From Pseudomonadota bacterium (lineage in GTDB: Bacteria > Pseudomonadota > Alphaproteobacteria > Rhizobiales > Phreatobacteraceae), in NCBI GenBank assembly GCA_020161695.1, contig JAIUOO010000007.1:112478-176477 (forward strand): a stretch of DNA of 64,000 bases. The letters run 5' to 3'. Position 1 is the first letter of the stretch. Every line of letters starts with the position of its first letter. The position numbers were made by a program, and so were the translations under genes. The notes below the pieces were generated by a model. The model was not told where the DNA came from, made no database searches, and was given only the letters and a program-made list of their open reading frames with translations. Of this stretch, positions 28,835-38,135 are shown in pieces.

Positions 28835-29593
28835 ATGAACAGACGAGAGATCAGCAAGGGGCTCACCGCGCTTCTGATGGTGGGCTCGGCGGCGGCGACC
28901 TCCAAGGCCCAGGTCGCGAGCGTCCTGAAGGTCGGCATCACCTCGGCCGGACAGCCCGCTTCCGGGCTGAACCCTCAGACCGGAGCGCCGGAAGGCTTCG
29001 CGGTCGAGATCATGCAGGCCGTGGCTGCCGATGCAGGACTGGTTCCCGAGTTCCGCGCGATGCCGTTCGGCGAACTGCAACCCTCGCTGCTCGACAAGCG
29101 AGTCGATGCCGTCGCCGGCTCATTCGGCATCACGCCCGAACGACAGCGTGTGGTCGACTTCACCCAGCCCTACGGCAGCTACCGGGACGTGCTGCTCGTC
29201 AGGGCGTCGAACCTGAACACCTACAGGTCCGTCGCGGATCTCACGGGAATGAAGATCGCGACGTCCCGCGGCAGTTCCTATGTCAGGCCGCTCGAGGAGG
29301 CTGGCGCCGTTCTTTCGCTGTCAGCATCTCCGGCTGACTCGATCGCTAAGCTCGAGGCCGGCAGCATCGAGGGAATCATCGAGAACGAGCTTCAGATCAC
29401 CTTTCGGCTGCGTGCCAGCGGGCGGACCGATTTCCGCGTGGTCGATAGCTATCAACCCATCCTTGTCGGCCATCTGGCCTTTGCCGTGCGCAAGGGCGAC
29501 GCCGACCTGCTCCTGAAACTCGACCGTTCGCTGTCGAAACTGAATGCCGGTGGAAGGGTGGCCGAGATCAAGAGGAAGTGGGGTCTCGGCTGA
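28835..29593 (+). CDS. Amino-acid-type ABC solute-binding protein, family 3
   Basis: This is a 252-residue periplasmic protein. A signal peptide is followed by a family-3 fold (LKVGITSAGQPASG, GFAVEIMQAVAADAGL, FGELQPSLLDKRVDAVAGSFGITPERQRVVDFTQPY). The DFTQPY motif is typical of receptors for polar amino acids. GAGGA seven bases before ATG 28835 supports the start. No permease or ATPase genes are linked, so it either serves a distant transporter or has a sensing role. Confidence 0.88.
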   Translation: MNRREISKGLTALLMVGSAAATSKAQVASVLKVGITSAGQPASGLNPQTGAPEGFAVEIMQAVAADAGLVPEFRAMPFGELQPSLLDKRVDAVAGSFGITPERQRVVDFTQPYGSYRDVLLVRASNLNTYRSVADLTGMKIATSRGSSYVRPLEEAGAVLSLSASPADSIAKLEAGSIEGIIENELQITFRLRASGRTDFRVVDSYQPILVGHLAFAVRKGDADLLLKLDRSLSKLNAGGRVAEIKRKWGLG

Positions 29594-29676
29594 GGTTGCT
29601 TGACCCGATCAAACCCAATCTTGGCATCACCCCAGCATCGGTCTTTTGCACCGCCACACATCGGGAGTTTGCGACC

Positions 29677-30162
29677 ATGAAGCTGAGATCCCTCATCGTC
29701 CTCGCCGGACTTTGCCTGCCCGCCAGCGCCCACGCGCAGGCCCCGCAGACCGAGCGGAACGTGTCGATGTCCATGACCCAAGCCATCATTGCCGGCGTCG
29801 TCGAGGAATGCGCGAAGTCGTCGTATCGCGTCAGCGTCGTCATCGTCGACAAGGCGGGTCAGGTATCGGCCGTCCTGCGCGGCGACGGAACGTCGCCCCA
29901 CACCGTCGAGTTCGCGCGGATGAAGGCCTATACGGCGCGGACCCGCAATCAGACTTCGCTGGAATTCGCCGCCGCGACGGCGAGCGGCGACGCGATGGCG
30001 CTGCGGCAGATTCCCGGCGTGATCGCCATCGGCGGCGGCGTGCCCATCCGGGCCGGGTCGGAACCGATCGGCGCGGTGGGCGTGTCCGGCGCTCCCGGCG
30101 GCGACAAGGACGAAGTCTGCGCGAGAGCTGGCATCGCCAGGGTGGCGGCCGCGCTGAACTGA
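29677..30162 (+). CDS. Exported GlcG/HbpS-like (DUF336) protein
   Basis: This is a 161-residue protein with a Sec signal peptide (CLPASAHAQ) and a GlcG/HbpS-like domain: QAIIAGVVEECAKSSYRVSVVIVDKAGQ, TARTRNQTSLEFA and the glycine-rich end IAIGGGVPIRAGSEPIGAVGVSG. Members bind haem or small molecules, and extracellular forms act as accessory redox sensors in some bacteria. GGGAG precedes ATG 29677. It follows the amino-acid receptor gene on the same strand; a functional link is not proven. Confidence 0.82.
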   Translation: MKLRSLIVLAGLCLPASAHAQAPQTERNVSMSMTQAIIAGVVEECAKSSYRVSVVIVDKAGQVSAVLRGDGTSPHTVEFARMKAYTARTRNQTSLEFAAATASGDAMALRQIPGVIAIGGGVPIRAGSEPIGAVGVSGAPGGDKDEVCARAGIARVAAALN

Positions 30163-30295
30163 AGGCCCGGACCGGGCTCTCCCTCCATCCAGAACCGGCG
30201 GCATCGGCGCCCGCCGGTGCGTCACCACCACCGCGGCGCGCGGCAACCTGCATTCGCGTCGAAGGCAACGCTTCGGGTCATTCGGGAGATATGTG

Positions 30296-30742
30296 ATGAA
30301 GATCGCCGCAACGATTCCGTGGGCGCTGGGAACCGGGCTGGCAGGTGCCGTCGTACTGGCCGCCTGGCTCGGATCGACGCACGGGCTCCGGCCGGCCGCC
30401 GCGCAAGGGGGCAATGATGCCTGCCCGCAGGGCTACTCGGTCCTGCAGGACTACTGCTGGCACCCGCTATCCGGGGATGTGGTCGACCCGGTCCGCCCGC
30501 TCGCCGGCCCCGCCTCGGCCCGGTCGGCTGCCGAGATGGCACGCCCTTGCGCCGCCCCCGATCTCGCGGCCTGGACCCTGATCGAGCAGCATGGCGATGC
30601 CCGAAGCCTTCCGTCCCAGGCTCTGGCCGACGCCTTCTTCGCGATCACCGAAGCGCGGCGCGCCTGCCGCGCGGGCCGCTCCGACGAAGCCCTCGCAATC
30701 TATGCGCGGGTCACGACCCAGCTGGGCAGTGTCAGCCGGTGA
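30296..30742 (+). CDS. Exported protein of unknown function with a CPxGY...C loop
   Basis: This 148-residue protein has an N-terminal hydrophobic segment (IPWALGTGLAGAVVLAAWLG) acting as signal or anchor. The mature part begins with ACPQGYSVLQDYCWHP, where two cysteines with ten residues between them probably form a disulfide loop. A helical C-terminal half has further cysteines (ARPCAAPDL, EARRACRAGRSDEALAIY) and looks like a single TPR-like hairpin. GGGAG precedes ATG 30296. The family was not recognised. The cysteine spacing equals that of the four paralogous proteins encoded at 51578-59730, perhaps by chance. Confidence 0.6.
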   Translation: MKIAATIPWALGTGLAGAVVLAAWLGSTHGLRPAAAQGGNDACPQGYSVLQDYCWHPLSGDVVDPVRPLAGPASARSAAEMARPCAAPDLAAWTLIEQHGDARSLPSQALADAFFAITEARRACRAGRSDEALAIYARVTTQLGSVSR

Positions 30743-30774
30743 TCCTGCCGCCTCCAACGCGCGGAGTGACCATC

Positions 30775-31125
30775 ATGACATCGGTGGAATTCGCAACAGC
30801 GGTCTTCACGCTCTGCAATGTTCTGCGCGTGCTCGCCTATGTGCCGCAGATCCTGCGCATTGCGCAGGACGCCGACGGTGCGCGCGCCGTGTCGTGTGGA
30901 ACCTGGGGGCTCTTCGCGGTGTCGCATCTCGCGACGGTCTACTACACGGCCGTCGTCGCCCGAGACACGGTCATGGCGGCGCTTTTCGGCTGCAACGTGT
31001 TCGCCTGCCTGGTCATCGTCGGCCTGACGCTGTTGCAGCGCCATCGCTCTGCGCGGTCGCGGGCGAGGATCGCGGTCGCCGCATTTTCCCCGGCCGGAGG
31101 GCTCGGCAGATCGCACCGGACATAG
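30775..31125 (+). CDS. Small PQ-loop (SemiSWEET-like) membrane protein
   Basis: This 116-residue inner-membrane protein has three predicted helices. The first carries the PQ motif (LRVLAYVPQILRIAQD), followed by helices around GLFAVSHLATVYYTAVVA and AALFGCNVFACLVIVGLTLL, the layout of single-bundle PQ-loop/SemiSWEET transporters that dimerise. The C-terminus is basic. GGAG eight bases before ATG 30775 supports the start. The solute is unknown; SemiSWEETs carry sugars. Confidence 0.65.
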   Translation: MTSVEFATAVFTLCNVLRVLAYVPQILRIAQDADGARAVSCGTWGLFAVSHLATVYYTAVVARDTVMAALFGCNVFACLVIVGLTLLQRHRSARSRARIAVAAFSPAGGLGRSHRT

Positions 31126-31183
31126 TGGTGCACGCCGCCGCGGGGGGCTGTCCCAACGGATCGCGGCGCGACAGGTCGGCGGC

Positions 31184-32458
31184 TCAGGACGCCCCGGCCC
31201 GCAACTCCGCCAGGATGACCTCCGCCTTGTCGAGGCGCACATGGCCTCCGGTCTTGAGCCTTTCGACGACGGCTTCGATCTCGTCGCCCTTGGCGCCGGC
31301 CGCCGCCGCAACGTTGCGGGCATGCAGCGACATGTGGCCCTTCTGGATGCCCTCGGCGGCCAGTGCCCGGAGAGCGCCGACATTCTGCGACAGCCCGACC
31401 GCGGCAACGACCTGCGCCAGCTCCTGGGCCGACTGGACGCCGAGCAGCCGCACCGCCGCACGGGCGGCGGGGTGGGTCTTCGTCGCGCCGCCCACGAGAC
31501 CGACCGCCATCGGCACTTCCAGCGTGCCGACGAGATGCCCGTCGGCATTGATCTCATAGTGCGAAAGCGACGTGTAGCGGCCGCTCGATGCGGCGTGGCA
31601 ATGCGCGCCCGCCTCGACCGCGCGAGTGTCGTTGCCGGTCGCGAGAACGACCGCCGTGATGCCGTTCATGATGCCCTTGTTGTGGGTCGCCGCGCGGTAG
31701 GGATCGGCAGCGGCGAACCGGTAGGCATCGACGATGCCGGTCACCACGTCCGCGCCGCCGAGGGCGTCGCGATCGAACACGGCTCGCACGCGCGCAAGGC
31801 GCCGGTCGGCCTTGTTGGTGAGGATCCGAAGCCGGACGCGCCCGCCGGCGATAGCCGCGACCCGGGGTGCGAGAGCCTCCGCCATGGTGTTGACCGCGTT
31901 CGCGCCCATCGCGTCCCGCACGTCCACATGAAGGTGCAGGACCACGTAGACGGCCTCGCTCGCCTCGACGATGCGGACCTCGATGCTTCTCGCTCCGCCG
32001 CCCAGCTTGACCAGCAGCGGGTCCTGGTCGTTGGCGAGGGCGAGCAGCTCCGCCTCTGCCTCGTAGAGACGCATGCGCGCGCCGCGCGGGTCCGCGACGC
32101 CGACAACCTGGATCTGCGACACCATGATCGGCAGATCGCTCGAGGTGCGGAAGCCGCCATGATGCCTGGCGACGGAGGCCATGTTGCTCGCCGCCGCGAC
32201 GACCGACGGCTCCTCGGTGGCCATCGGGATCAGATAGTCGCGATCGTTGATCGTGAAGTTCGCGGCGATGCCGACCGGAATCGACAGGGTGCCCACCACG
32301 TTCTCGATCATCCTGTCCGCCAGAGCCAGCATCTCGATGTCGGCCGGAACGAGCGGGGAAAGGTCAGCCGCCTCTAGCCCTGCGGCATGGCTGGCGTTCC
32401 GCAGGCGATCGCCCGGCGAGAGCTTGTAGAAGCCGGGAAGGCGGCTGTTGACAGACAT
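31184..32458 (-). CDS. mvaA: Class II hydroxymethylglutaryl-CoA reductase (degradative)
   Basis: This 424-residue cytoplasmic enzyme interconverts mevalonate and HMG-CoA. Catalytic residues of the class II enzyme are visible near their positions in the Pseudomonas mevalonii protein: Glu in MATEEPSV (82-83), Lys261 in HNKGIMNG, Asp277 in TGNDTRAVEA and His379 in SLHARNVA. Length matches the class. Most alphaproteobacteria make isoprenoids by the MEP route, so a catabolic role (mevalonate to HMG-CoA) is inferred. It is transcribed downstream of a GAF/PucR-type regulator gene and faces away from CoA-transferase and hydratase genes that could act on HMG-CoA. ATG 32458 follows GGAG. Confidence 0.92.
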   Translation of the reverse strand: MSVNSRLPGFYKLSPGDRLRNASHAAGLEAADLSPLVPADIEMLALADRMIENVVGTLSIPVGIAANFTINDRDYLIPMATEEPSVVAAASNMASVARHHGGFRTSSDLPIMVSQIQVVGVADPRGARMRLYEAEAELLALANDQDPLLVKLGGGARSIEVRIVEASEAVYVVLHLHVDVRDAMGANAVNTMAEALAPRVAAIAGGRVRLRILTNKADRRLARVRAVFDRDALGGADVVTGIVDAYRFAAADPYRAATHNKGIMNGITAVVLATGNDTRAVEAGAHCHAASSGRYTSLSHYEINADGHLVGTLEVPMAVGLVGGATKTHPAARAAVRLLGVQSAQELAQVVAAVGLSQNVGALRALAAEGIQKGHMSLHARNVAAAAGAKGDEIEAVVERLKTGGHVRLDKAEVILAELRAGAS

Positions 32459-32573
32459 GGACGACGGACTCCGCTCTGCTGGGATCACCAGCGTTAGAGG
32501 CGTCCGGGGCGCTTTGCTCAATGGCGGGGGCCCATACACGCGCGACGACCGACCGTGTCTGTCCTACACTCCG

Positions 32574-34526
32574 TCAGGACGGCAGCGTCTCGCTCAACCT
32601 GAGCAGCCGGAGCGCCATGTGCAGTTCCAGCCCGCGATTGGGCTCCGCCCAGTCCGGGCACAATGTGCCGATGGAATCGAGGCGCTGCCGCATCGTGTTG
32701 ACGTGGATGCCGAGCGCGTCCGCCGCGCGCTGAAGACTGCGGCCGGTTTCGAAATAGGCGTAGAGGGTCGAGGCCAACTGGGCCTTGCGCCGCCGGTCGT
32801 GATCGAGGAGCGGACCGATCGTGTCCTTGATGAAGGCGCGCGCCGCCTCTTCGCCCTGCCCGTCGAAAAGCAGGGCATAGAGCGAAAGCGTCTTCTCCGG
32901 CACGATTCTGCCGCTTTGGCCGAGATTGCGGAGAAGCGCCAAGCCGCGCCGGAGGCTCCTGTATTCGGCTGCGGCGGCCGAGGCATCCGAGACGGATTGC
33001 GACACGACGATGTTGTAGGGCTGGCGTCCGCTGTCCTCCAGCGCCGTGGCGATCCTGCGGGCCAGCCCCGTCCAGTCGTCGCCGGGCGTCACGACGGCGA
33101 GATCGCCGTTGAAGGCGGCGCCGATGACGTGCCGTCCGGATGCTGCGGCACGCACGGCCTGCGGCAGATGCGCGGCAAAGCCGTCCTTGCAGGAGACGAG
33201 GAGGATCGTGACCGGCCAGGACAGCGAGACACCCACCGGCAGGGCGCTGGAGCCCTCCGGCCGGAACGGGTCCGAGGTTCCCCGCAGGAGGGCGGAGACG
33301 ATGTCGGCGACGTTCCGGTAGGTCGCTTCCGCGACGCGCTCCATCGACAGCAGCACGATGCCCGTCACGAGCGCCGCCCGCTCCAGCGTCCGGATCTCGG
33401 ACGAGGACATGGGCTTCGACCGGGAGAAGACCAGCGCGCCGAGCCGCACGGAGCCGCTGGTGACCGCCGCCACGGTGACGGTCTGGAACGGAGCCGGCTC
33501 GAACTGGACCGAGCGGCCCAGCCGGACGCTCTCCCGGATGGCGGATGCGAGGCCATGTTCCGGCATGCTGGACGGCAAGGCCCCGGCCATCGCGATCTGC
33601 CGCTCGTCGAGGATGACCGCATCGCCGCCCAGCAACTTCGCCACCCGGTTGCGGAGATCCTCGATAGACCCGCCCCGGACGATCAGTTCGGTCAGCCGTT
33701 CGTGCGCGACGGCGGCACTTTCGATGTCGTCGGCCTTGGCCCGGAGCGCGACATTGGCCTCCCGCGCCATGTTCAGCGCCCGCTGCGCCTCCTCCAGCAG
33801 GCGCGCGTTCTCGATGGCCAGCGCGGCGAAAGTCCCCAGCGACTGAAGGACCGATATTTCCTGCGGGTTGTAGGCGCGCTCATAGCGGTCGGCGACGAAC
33901 AGGACGCCGATGATATGCGCTTCGAGTTCGAGGGGAATGCCGAGGATCGAGACCACGCCCTCGGCCAGGATGGCGGTATCGATCCCCGGGTCGTGGTGGA
34001 AGCTCTGGTCCGACCTGTAGAGGCTCGACTGCCAGGGCCTGCGGGTTCTGACCACGCTGCCGCAGATGCCGACATCGCGCGGGACAATGATACTGGCGAA
34101 AGCCTCCGACACAACGCCTTCCGTGGCTCGGACATGGAAGGGGCTGCGCTCGTCGGGAGCCGCAGAGAGATAGGCGATGTCGCTGCCGACCAGCTGCCGC
34201 GCGCGCCGGATGATCGCCTGAAGGACCTGATCGGTGTCGCGGACCGCCGAGAGGTCGCGCGCCGTCTCGTTGAGGGCGATGAGCTCGCGCTCGCGCTTCA
34301 GCTTGTGTTCCACGTTCTCGCGCAAGCGGATCGCAAGCGCCATATCGACATCGAACCGTTCAGCCAGGTCGGGGCGGAGCGCCCGTATCTCTGCCCCGAG
34401 CGCCTCGAAATCCGAAGGCATCGCACCCCGGTCGAGCAGCCCGAGCAGGCGGGAATAGAAGGCCGCGATCGTATCCAGCGCGGTCTCGGGAGAAATCAGC
34501 TCCGTTGCCTGCTGATCCAAACCCAT
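32574..34526 (-). CDS. GAF-domain transcriptional regulator with PucR/CdaR-type HTH
   Basis: This is a cytoplasmic regulator of about 650 residues. An N-terminal helical region and coiled coil (VEHKLKRERELIALNETARDL) lead into a GAF domain (about 95-240; IIVPRDVGICGSVVRTRRP, GIPLELEAHIIGVLFVADR). A PucR-like middle region follows (ERLTELIVRGGSIEDLRNRVAKLL), and the C-terminal helix-turn-helix is of the PucR/CdaR group (YFETGRSLQRAADALGIHVN). ATG 34526 is used; a GTG eight codons upstream is possible. It lies between mvaA and the divergent CoA-transferase genes, with an inverted repeat upstream, so it probably activates this catabolic cluster. Confidence 0.85.
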   Translation of the reverse strand: MGLDQQATELISPETALDTIAAFYSRLLGLLDRGAMPSDFEALGAEIRALRPDLAERFDVDMALAIRLRENVEHKLKRERELIALNETARDLSAVRDTDQVLQAIIRRARQLVGSDIAYLSAAPDERSPFHVRATEGVVSEAFASIIVPRDVGICGSVVRTRRPWQSSLYRSDQSFHHDPGIDTAILAEGVVSILGIPLELEAHIIGVLFVADRYERAYNPQEISVLQSLGTFAALAIENARLLEEAQRALNMAREANVALRAKADDIESAAVAHERLTELIVRGGSIEDLRNRVAKLLGGDAVILDERQIAMAGALPSSMPEHGLASAIRESVRLGRSVQFEPAPFQTVTVAAVTSGSVRLGALVFSRSKPMSSSEIRTLERAALVTGIVLLSMERVAEATYRNVADIVSALLRGTSDPFRPEGSSALPVGVSLSWPVTILLVSCKDGFAAHLPQAVRAAASGRHVIGAAFNGDLAVVTPGDDWTGLARRIATALEDSGRQPYNIVVSQSVSDASAAAAEYRSLRRGLALLRNLGQSGRIVPEKTLSLYALLFDGQGEEAARAFIKDTIGPLLDHDRRRKAQLASTLYAYFETGRSLQRAADALGIHVNTMRQRLDSIGTLCPDWAEPNRGLELHMALRLLRLSETLPS

Positions 34527-34593
34527 GGCCCCCGTCGCTGACCGCACCACCTGCCAACTGGTATCCCCGGCCGAGCGCTCCAGTTGATAGATG

Positions 34594-34616
34594 ATTGCTA
34601 CATAGATGGTAGCGAT
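34594..34616. promoter_or_regulatory. Candidate operator in the regulator/CoA-transferase intergenic region
   Basis: ATTGCTAC (34594-34601) and GTAGCGAT (34609-34616) form 8-bp arms with one mismatch around a seven-base spacer. The site lies in the AT-richer part of the 224-base divergent gap, 68 bases from the regulator start. It is a candidate site for the PucR-type regulator; no experimental support is visible. Confidence 0.45.
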
Positions 34617-34750
34617 ACATGGCGACTAGGTCCATTTGATGCCGTCGATGCCTGACGCAAGAGTGACGCGAAACTACGGTGGACTGGCTGTCGGAGCGCT
34701 AAGGTCGGGCGCAGGGAGCGGCCGGCGCGGGTACGAAAAAGGGAAGCACG

Positions 34751-35995
34751 ATGGCAATTTCGGACGCGCAGGGAGGCGATCCGCACAATGCATCGCGGCC
34801 GCTCGCCGGCATCGTCGTGCTGGATATCACCCGCGTCGTGGCAGGGCCGTTCTGCTCGATGCTCCTTGCCGATCTCGGCGCAACCGTGATCAAGGTCGAG
34901 CATCCCGAAGATCCCGACTACGCCCGCACCTTCCCGCCCATGGTGGCTGGCCGCGACGAGACGGAGGAAAGCGCCTTCTTCTCCCAGTTCAACCGCAACA
35001 AACTCGGCATCACCGTCAATCTGAAATCAGCGGACGGAAAGGCGCTGCTCAAGCAGCTCGTCGGTCAGGCGCATATTCTGGTCGAGAACTTCCGCCCGGG
35101 CACGATGGACAAGCTCGGGCTCGGCTATGAGGAACTGCGCCTCTGCAATCCCCGCCTCGTCTACACCGCGATCAGCGGTTTCGGCCGCACGGGTCCGAAC
35201 TCCTCCAGACCAGCTTTCGACAATACCGGCCAGGCCGTCGGCGGACTGTGGTCGATGAACGGCTATCCGGACAGGCCGCCCGTGCGTGTCGGCACAATCA
35301 TCGGCGACCTCGCCGCTTCGCTCTATGCCACGATCGGGACGCTGGCCGCGCTCCGCACCGCCGAGCGCACGGGCGAGGGCCAGGTCGTCGATGTGTCGCA
35401 GCAGGATTCGATCCTGACGCTCACGGAGAATGCCGTCGTCCGCTACACGACCAAGGGCGAGGTCGCATCGCCGCTCGGCAACGACCATCCCTTCGTGAGG
35501 CCCTATGGCCAGTTCGCCTGCAAGGACGGCTATGTCTTCTTCGGCGGCTACACCGACAAGTTCTGGCGCCTCACCTGCGAGATGTTCGGCGAGCCGGATA
35601 TCGCGAACGACCCTGAGATCGACACGATGGAGAAGCGATTCGATCCCGAAGTCGCCGAACGCCGCGTCAAGCCGCTGCTCGAACGCTGGTTCAGCGCCTA
35701 TGGCAAGGCCGAACTGGAAGAGATGGCCGGCGACCGGATTCCGCTCAGCGCCATCCGGACGGTTCCAGAGGTCGTCGAGGATCCGCATGTCGCGGCCCGC
35801 AACATGATCGTGCAGGTTCCGGTGGCCGGCGAGGCCGTGCGCATGTTCGGGTCACCGATCAAGCTGTCCCGGACGGGCGAGATCCCGCTGGCCAAGGCCC
35901 CGGCCCCGGGGGAGCATACGCGGGCCCTGCTCGCGGATTTCCTCAGGCTGGACGAGGCGGAGATCGACCGCCTGATCAATAGCGGAGCCGTCTGA
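34751..35995 (+). CDS. Class III CoA-transferase (CaiB/BaiF family)
   Basis: This 414-residue enzyme moves CoA between carboxylic acids through a covalent aspartyl intermediate. Signatures include LAGIVVLDITRVVAGPF, ADLGATVIKVEHP, LGITVNLKSADGKALL, and the probable catalytic Asp157 in RPAFDNTGQAVGG. GGGAAG precedes ATG 34751. One base separates its stop from the enoyl-CoA hydratase gene, so the two act together, activating an acid and then hydrating or dehydrating its CoA ester. With HMG-CoA reductase nearby, a branched C5-C6 dicarboxylic acid such as 3-hydroxy-3-methylglutarate is a reasonable guess, not shown. Confidence 0.9.
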   Translation: MAISDAQGGDPHNASRPLAGIVVLDITRVVAGPFCSMLLADLGATVIKVEHPEDPDYARTFPPMVAGRDETEESAFFSQFNRNKLGITVNLKSADGKALLKQLVGQAHILVENFRPGTMDKLGLGYEELRLCNPRLVYTAISGFGRTGPNSSRPAFDNTGQAVGGLWSMNGYPDRPPVRVGTIIGDLAASLYATIGTLAALRTAERTGEGQVVDVSQQDSILTLTENAVVRYTTKGEVASPLGNDHPFVRPYGQFACKDGYVFFGGYTDKFWRLTCEMFGEPDIANDPEIDTMEKRFDPEVAERRVKPLLERWFSAYGKAELEEMAGDRIPLSAIRTVPEVVEDPHVAARNMIVQVPVAGEAVRMFGSPIKLSRTGEIPLAKAPAPGEHTRALLADFLRLDEAEIDRLINSGAV

Positions 35996-35996
35996 C

Positions 35997-36752
35997 ATGG
36001 CGATTGACGTCGAACGGGACGGCGCGGTCGCGACGATCCGCATTGCGCGCCCCGACAAGCTGAACGCGCTGTCGCTCGCCATGTATGACGATCTCGGCCG
36101 GGCTTTCGCCGAGGCTGCCGCAGACGACGCGATCAGGTCCGTCGTGCTGGCCGGTGCCGGCGAGCGGGCCTTCTGCGTCGGCGCCGACCTGACCGAATCC
36201 ATCCCGGCGCTCGCGAGCGACCGGTTCGACATCAGCGCCTGGGATCCAGCCCATCTCAAGAACGTGCCGCTTTACAAGCCGGTGGTCTGCGCAATCCGTG
36301 GACTGTGCATCGGCGGCGGCTTCGAGATCATGCTGGCGACCGATATCCGCATCGCCTCGACGGAAGCGGTCTTCCAGCTGCCCGAGCCGATCCACGGTTT
36401 CGTTCCCGCGGGCGGCACGCTGGTCCGCCTGATCCGCCAGATCGGCCACGCCCACGCGATGGAAATCCTGCTGACCGGACAGCGCTTCTCCAGCGCGGAC
36501 ATGCTGGCCCGCGGCGTCGTCAACCGCGTCCTGCCGGCCGTCGAGGTCGAGCCGGCCGCGATGGAACTGGCGGCACGGATCGCGACGCTCAGCCCCACCG
36601 CTATCCAGACGATCAAACAGGCCGTGCTGACACTGCAGGACTTGCCTTTCAGCGAGGCTTTCGCGGCCGAGGCCAAACTCGGGCAGCGCACCTTCACCAG
36701 CGAGGACGCCCGGCGCGGTCTCGCCGCTTTCGCGGCCCGCGGCAAGACCTGA
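35997..36752 (+). CDS. Enoyl-CoA hydratase/isomerase family protein
   Basis: This is a 251-residue crotonase-fold enzyme. The oxyanion-hole and CoA-binding regions are clear (ARPDKLNALSLAMYDDL, AGERAFCVGADLTE, GLCIGGGFEIMLATDIRIAS, PEPIHGFVPAGGT). The general acid/base positions near EPIHGFVP suggest a hydratase, but isomerase or lyase activity cannot be excluded. It is co-transcribed with the CoA-transferase. In this context a methylglutaconyl-CoA hydratase-like step on HMG-CoA is possible. Confidence 0.88.
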   Translation: MAIDVERDGAVATIRIARPDKLNALSLAMYDDLGRAFAEAAADDAIRSVVLAGAGERAFCVGADLTESIPALASDRFDISAWDPAHLKNVPLYKPVVCAIRGLCIGGGFEIMLATDIRIASTEAVFQLPEPIHGFVPAGGTLVRLIRQIGHAHAMEILLTGQRFSSADMLARGVVNRVLPAVEVEPAAMELAARIATLSPTAIQTIKQAVLTLQDLPFSEAFAAEAKLGQRTFTSEDARRGLAAFAARGKT

Positions 36753-36892
36753 AGCGCACCGCCTGTCTGAAAGCCACATCAGCGCTGCGGCTGCATGTCG
36801 GGCGCGGACGTTGAGCAAGTCCCGCGGACACTCCGAGACTGACACGACAAGGCCGGCTTCGACCGGCCGGAAACGTCTCGGGAGGGATCAAG

Positions 36893-38122
36893 ATGCGTCT
36901 GAACAGGAGATCATTCGGGCTGATGGCCGCCGGAGCCATGACGGTCGCGCCGTACGTCGTACGGGCGCAGTCGTCCGCCGTGTCGGACGATGTCGTCCGC
37001 ATCGGGCTGATCGAGGACATGTCCGGCGTCTATGCGGACATTACCGGCATCGGCTGCGTCACCGCGGCCCAGATGGCGATCGACGAGATGGGGGGTCAGG
37101 TGCTCGGCAAACCGATCGAACTCGTCTTTGCCGATCACCAGAACAAGCCCGACATCGCCGCCGCCATCGCGCGGCAATGGTTCGACGAGCGCAAGGTCGA
37201 CGCCATTCTCGACGTCGCCTCCTCATCGCCCGCCCTGGCGGTGATCGAGATCGCCAAGGACAAGGGCAAGATCATCACCCTCTCCTCGCCGGGATCGACG
37301 CGGATCACCAACGAGAATTGCGGACCCTTTGCCGTGCATTGGGCCTACGACACCTATGCGATCGCGCAGAGCACGGCCCAGTCGCTCGTGCGCCAGGGCT
37401 TCGATTCGTGGTTCTTCGTCACCGCCGACTACGCCTTCGGCCACGGGCTTCAGGAACAGTCGAGCCGGGTCATCGCCGAGAACAACGGACGGGTGGTGGG
37501 CAGCGTCCGGCTCCCTGTCGGCACGGCGGATTTCGCCTCGGCCCTCGTGAGGGCGCAGTCGTCCGGTGCAAAGGTCGTGGCTCTCGCAAACGCCGGCACC
37601 GACACCATCAATTCGATCAAGCAGGCCGCGCAGTTCGGCCTGACACAGGGCGGCCAGAAGCTCGCGACGCTGGCCGGCTTCATCAACGACGTCCACGGCC
37701 TCGGCCTTGCCGAGGCGCAGGGCCTGACGATCACCGAAGCGTCCTACTGGGACACGAACGATGAGACGCGCGCCTGGTCGAGGAAGTTCTTCGACAAGGT
37801 GAAGGCCATGCCGAACATGCTGCAGACCGGGACCTATTCCTCGACCCTGCACTATCTGAAGGCCGTCGCCGCGGCGAAGACGGATGCTTCCGGTCCTGTC
37901 ATGGAGGCGATGCGCGCCACCACGGTGAACGACATCTTCTACAAGAACGGCAGGATCAGGCCGGATGGCCGCCTGGTGCACGATTCCATGAGCCTCTACG
38001 AGGTCAAGAAGCCGTCCGAATCCAAGGCGCCATGGGACTATTACAAGCGCCTTGCGACCATCCCCGGAGACCAGGCCTTCCAGCCGATCGCGAGCTCGAC
38101 CTGCGCCCTCGCGAGACGGTAG
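36893..38122 (+). CDS. Branched-chain amino-acid-type ABC solute receptor (LivK-like)
   Basis: This is a 409-residue periplasmic receptor. The twin-arginine-like signal (MRLNRRSFGLMAAGAM, cleavage after VRAQ) precedes a type I periplasmic-binding fold: IRIGLIEDMSGVYADITG-like start, ELVFADHQNKPDIAAAIARQW and SWFFVTADYAFGHGLQEQ. GGGAGGG lies before ATG 36893. It follows the CoA-transferase/hydratase pair by 140 bases but no permease or ATPase genes follow. Many such proteins in alphaproteobacteria bind aromatic or aliphatic acids rather than amino acids, which would fit this cluster. Confidence 0.88.
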   Translation: MRLNRRSFGLMAAGAMTVAPYVVRAQSSAVSDDVVRIGLIEDMSGVYADITGIGCVTAAQMAIDEMGGQVLGKPIELVFADHQNKPDIAAAIARQWFDERKVDAILDVASSSPALAVIEIAKDKGKIITLSSPGSTRITNENCGPFAVHWAYDTYAIAQSTAQSLVRQGFDSWFFVTADYAFGHGLQEQSSRVIAENNGRVVGSVRLPVGTADFASALVRAQSSGAKVVALANAGTDTINSIKQAAQFGLTQGGQKLATLAGFINDVHGLGLAEAQGLTITEASYWDTNDETRAWSRKFFDKVKAMPNMLQTGTYSSTLHYLKAVAAAKTDASGPVMEAMRATTVNDIFYKNGRIRPDGRLVHDSMSLYEVKKPSESKAPWDYYKRLATIPGDQAFQPIASSTCALARR

Positions 38123-38135
38123 CATTGAACCGTGC

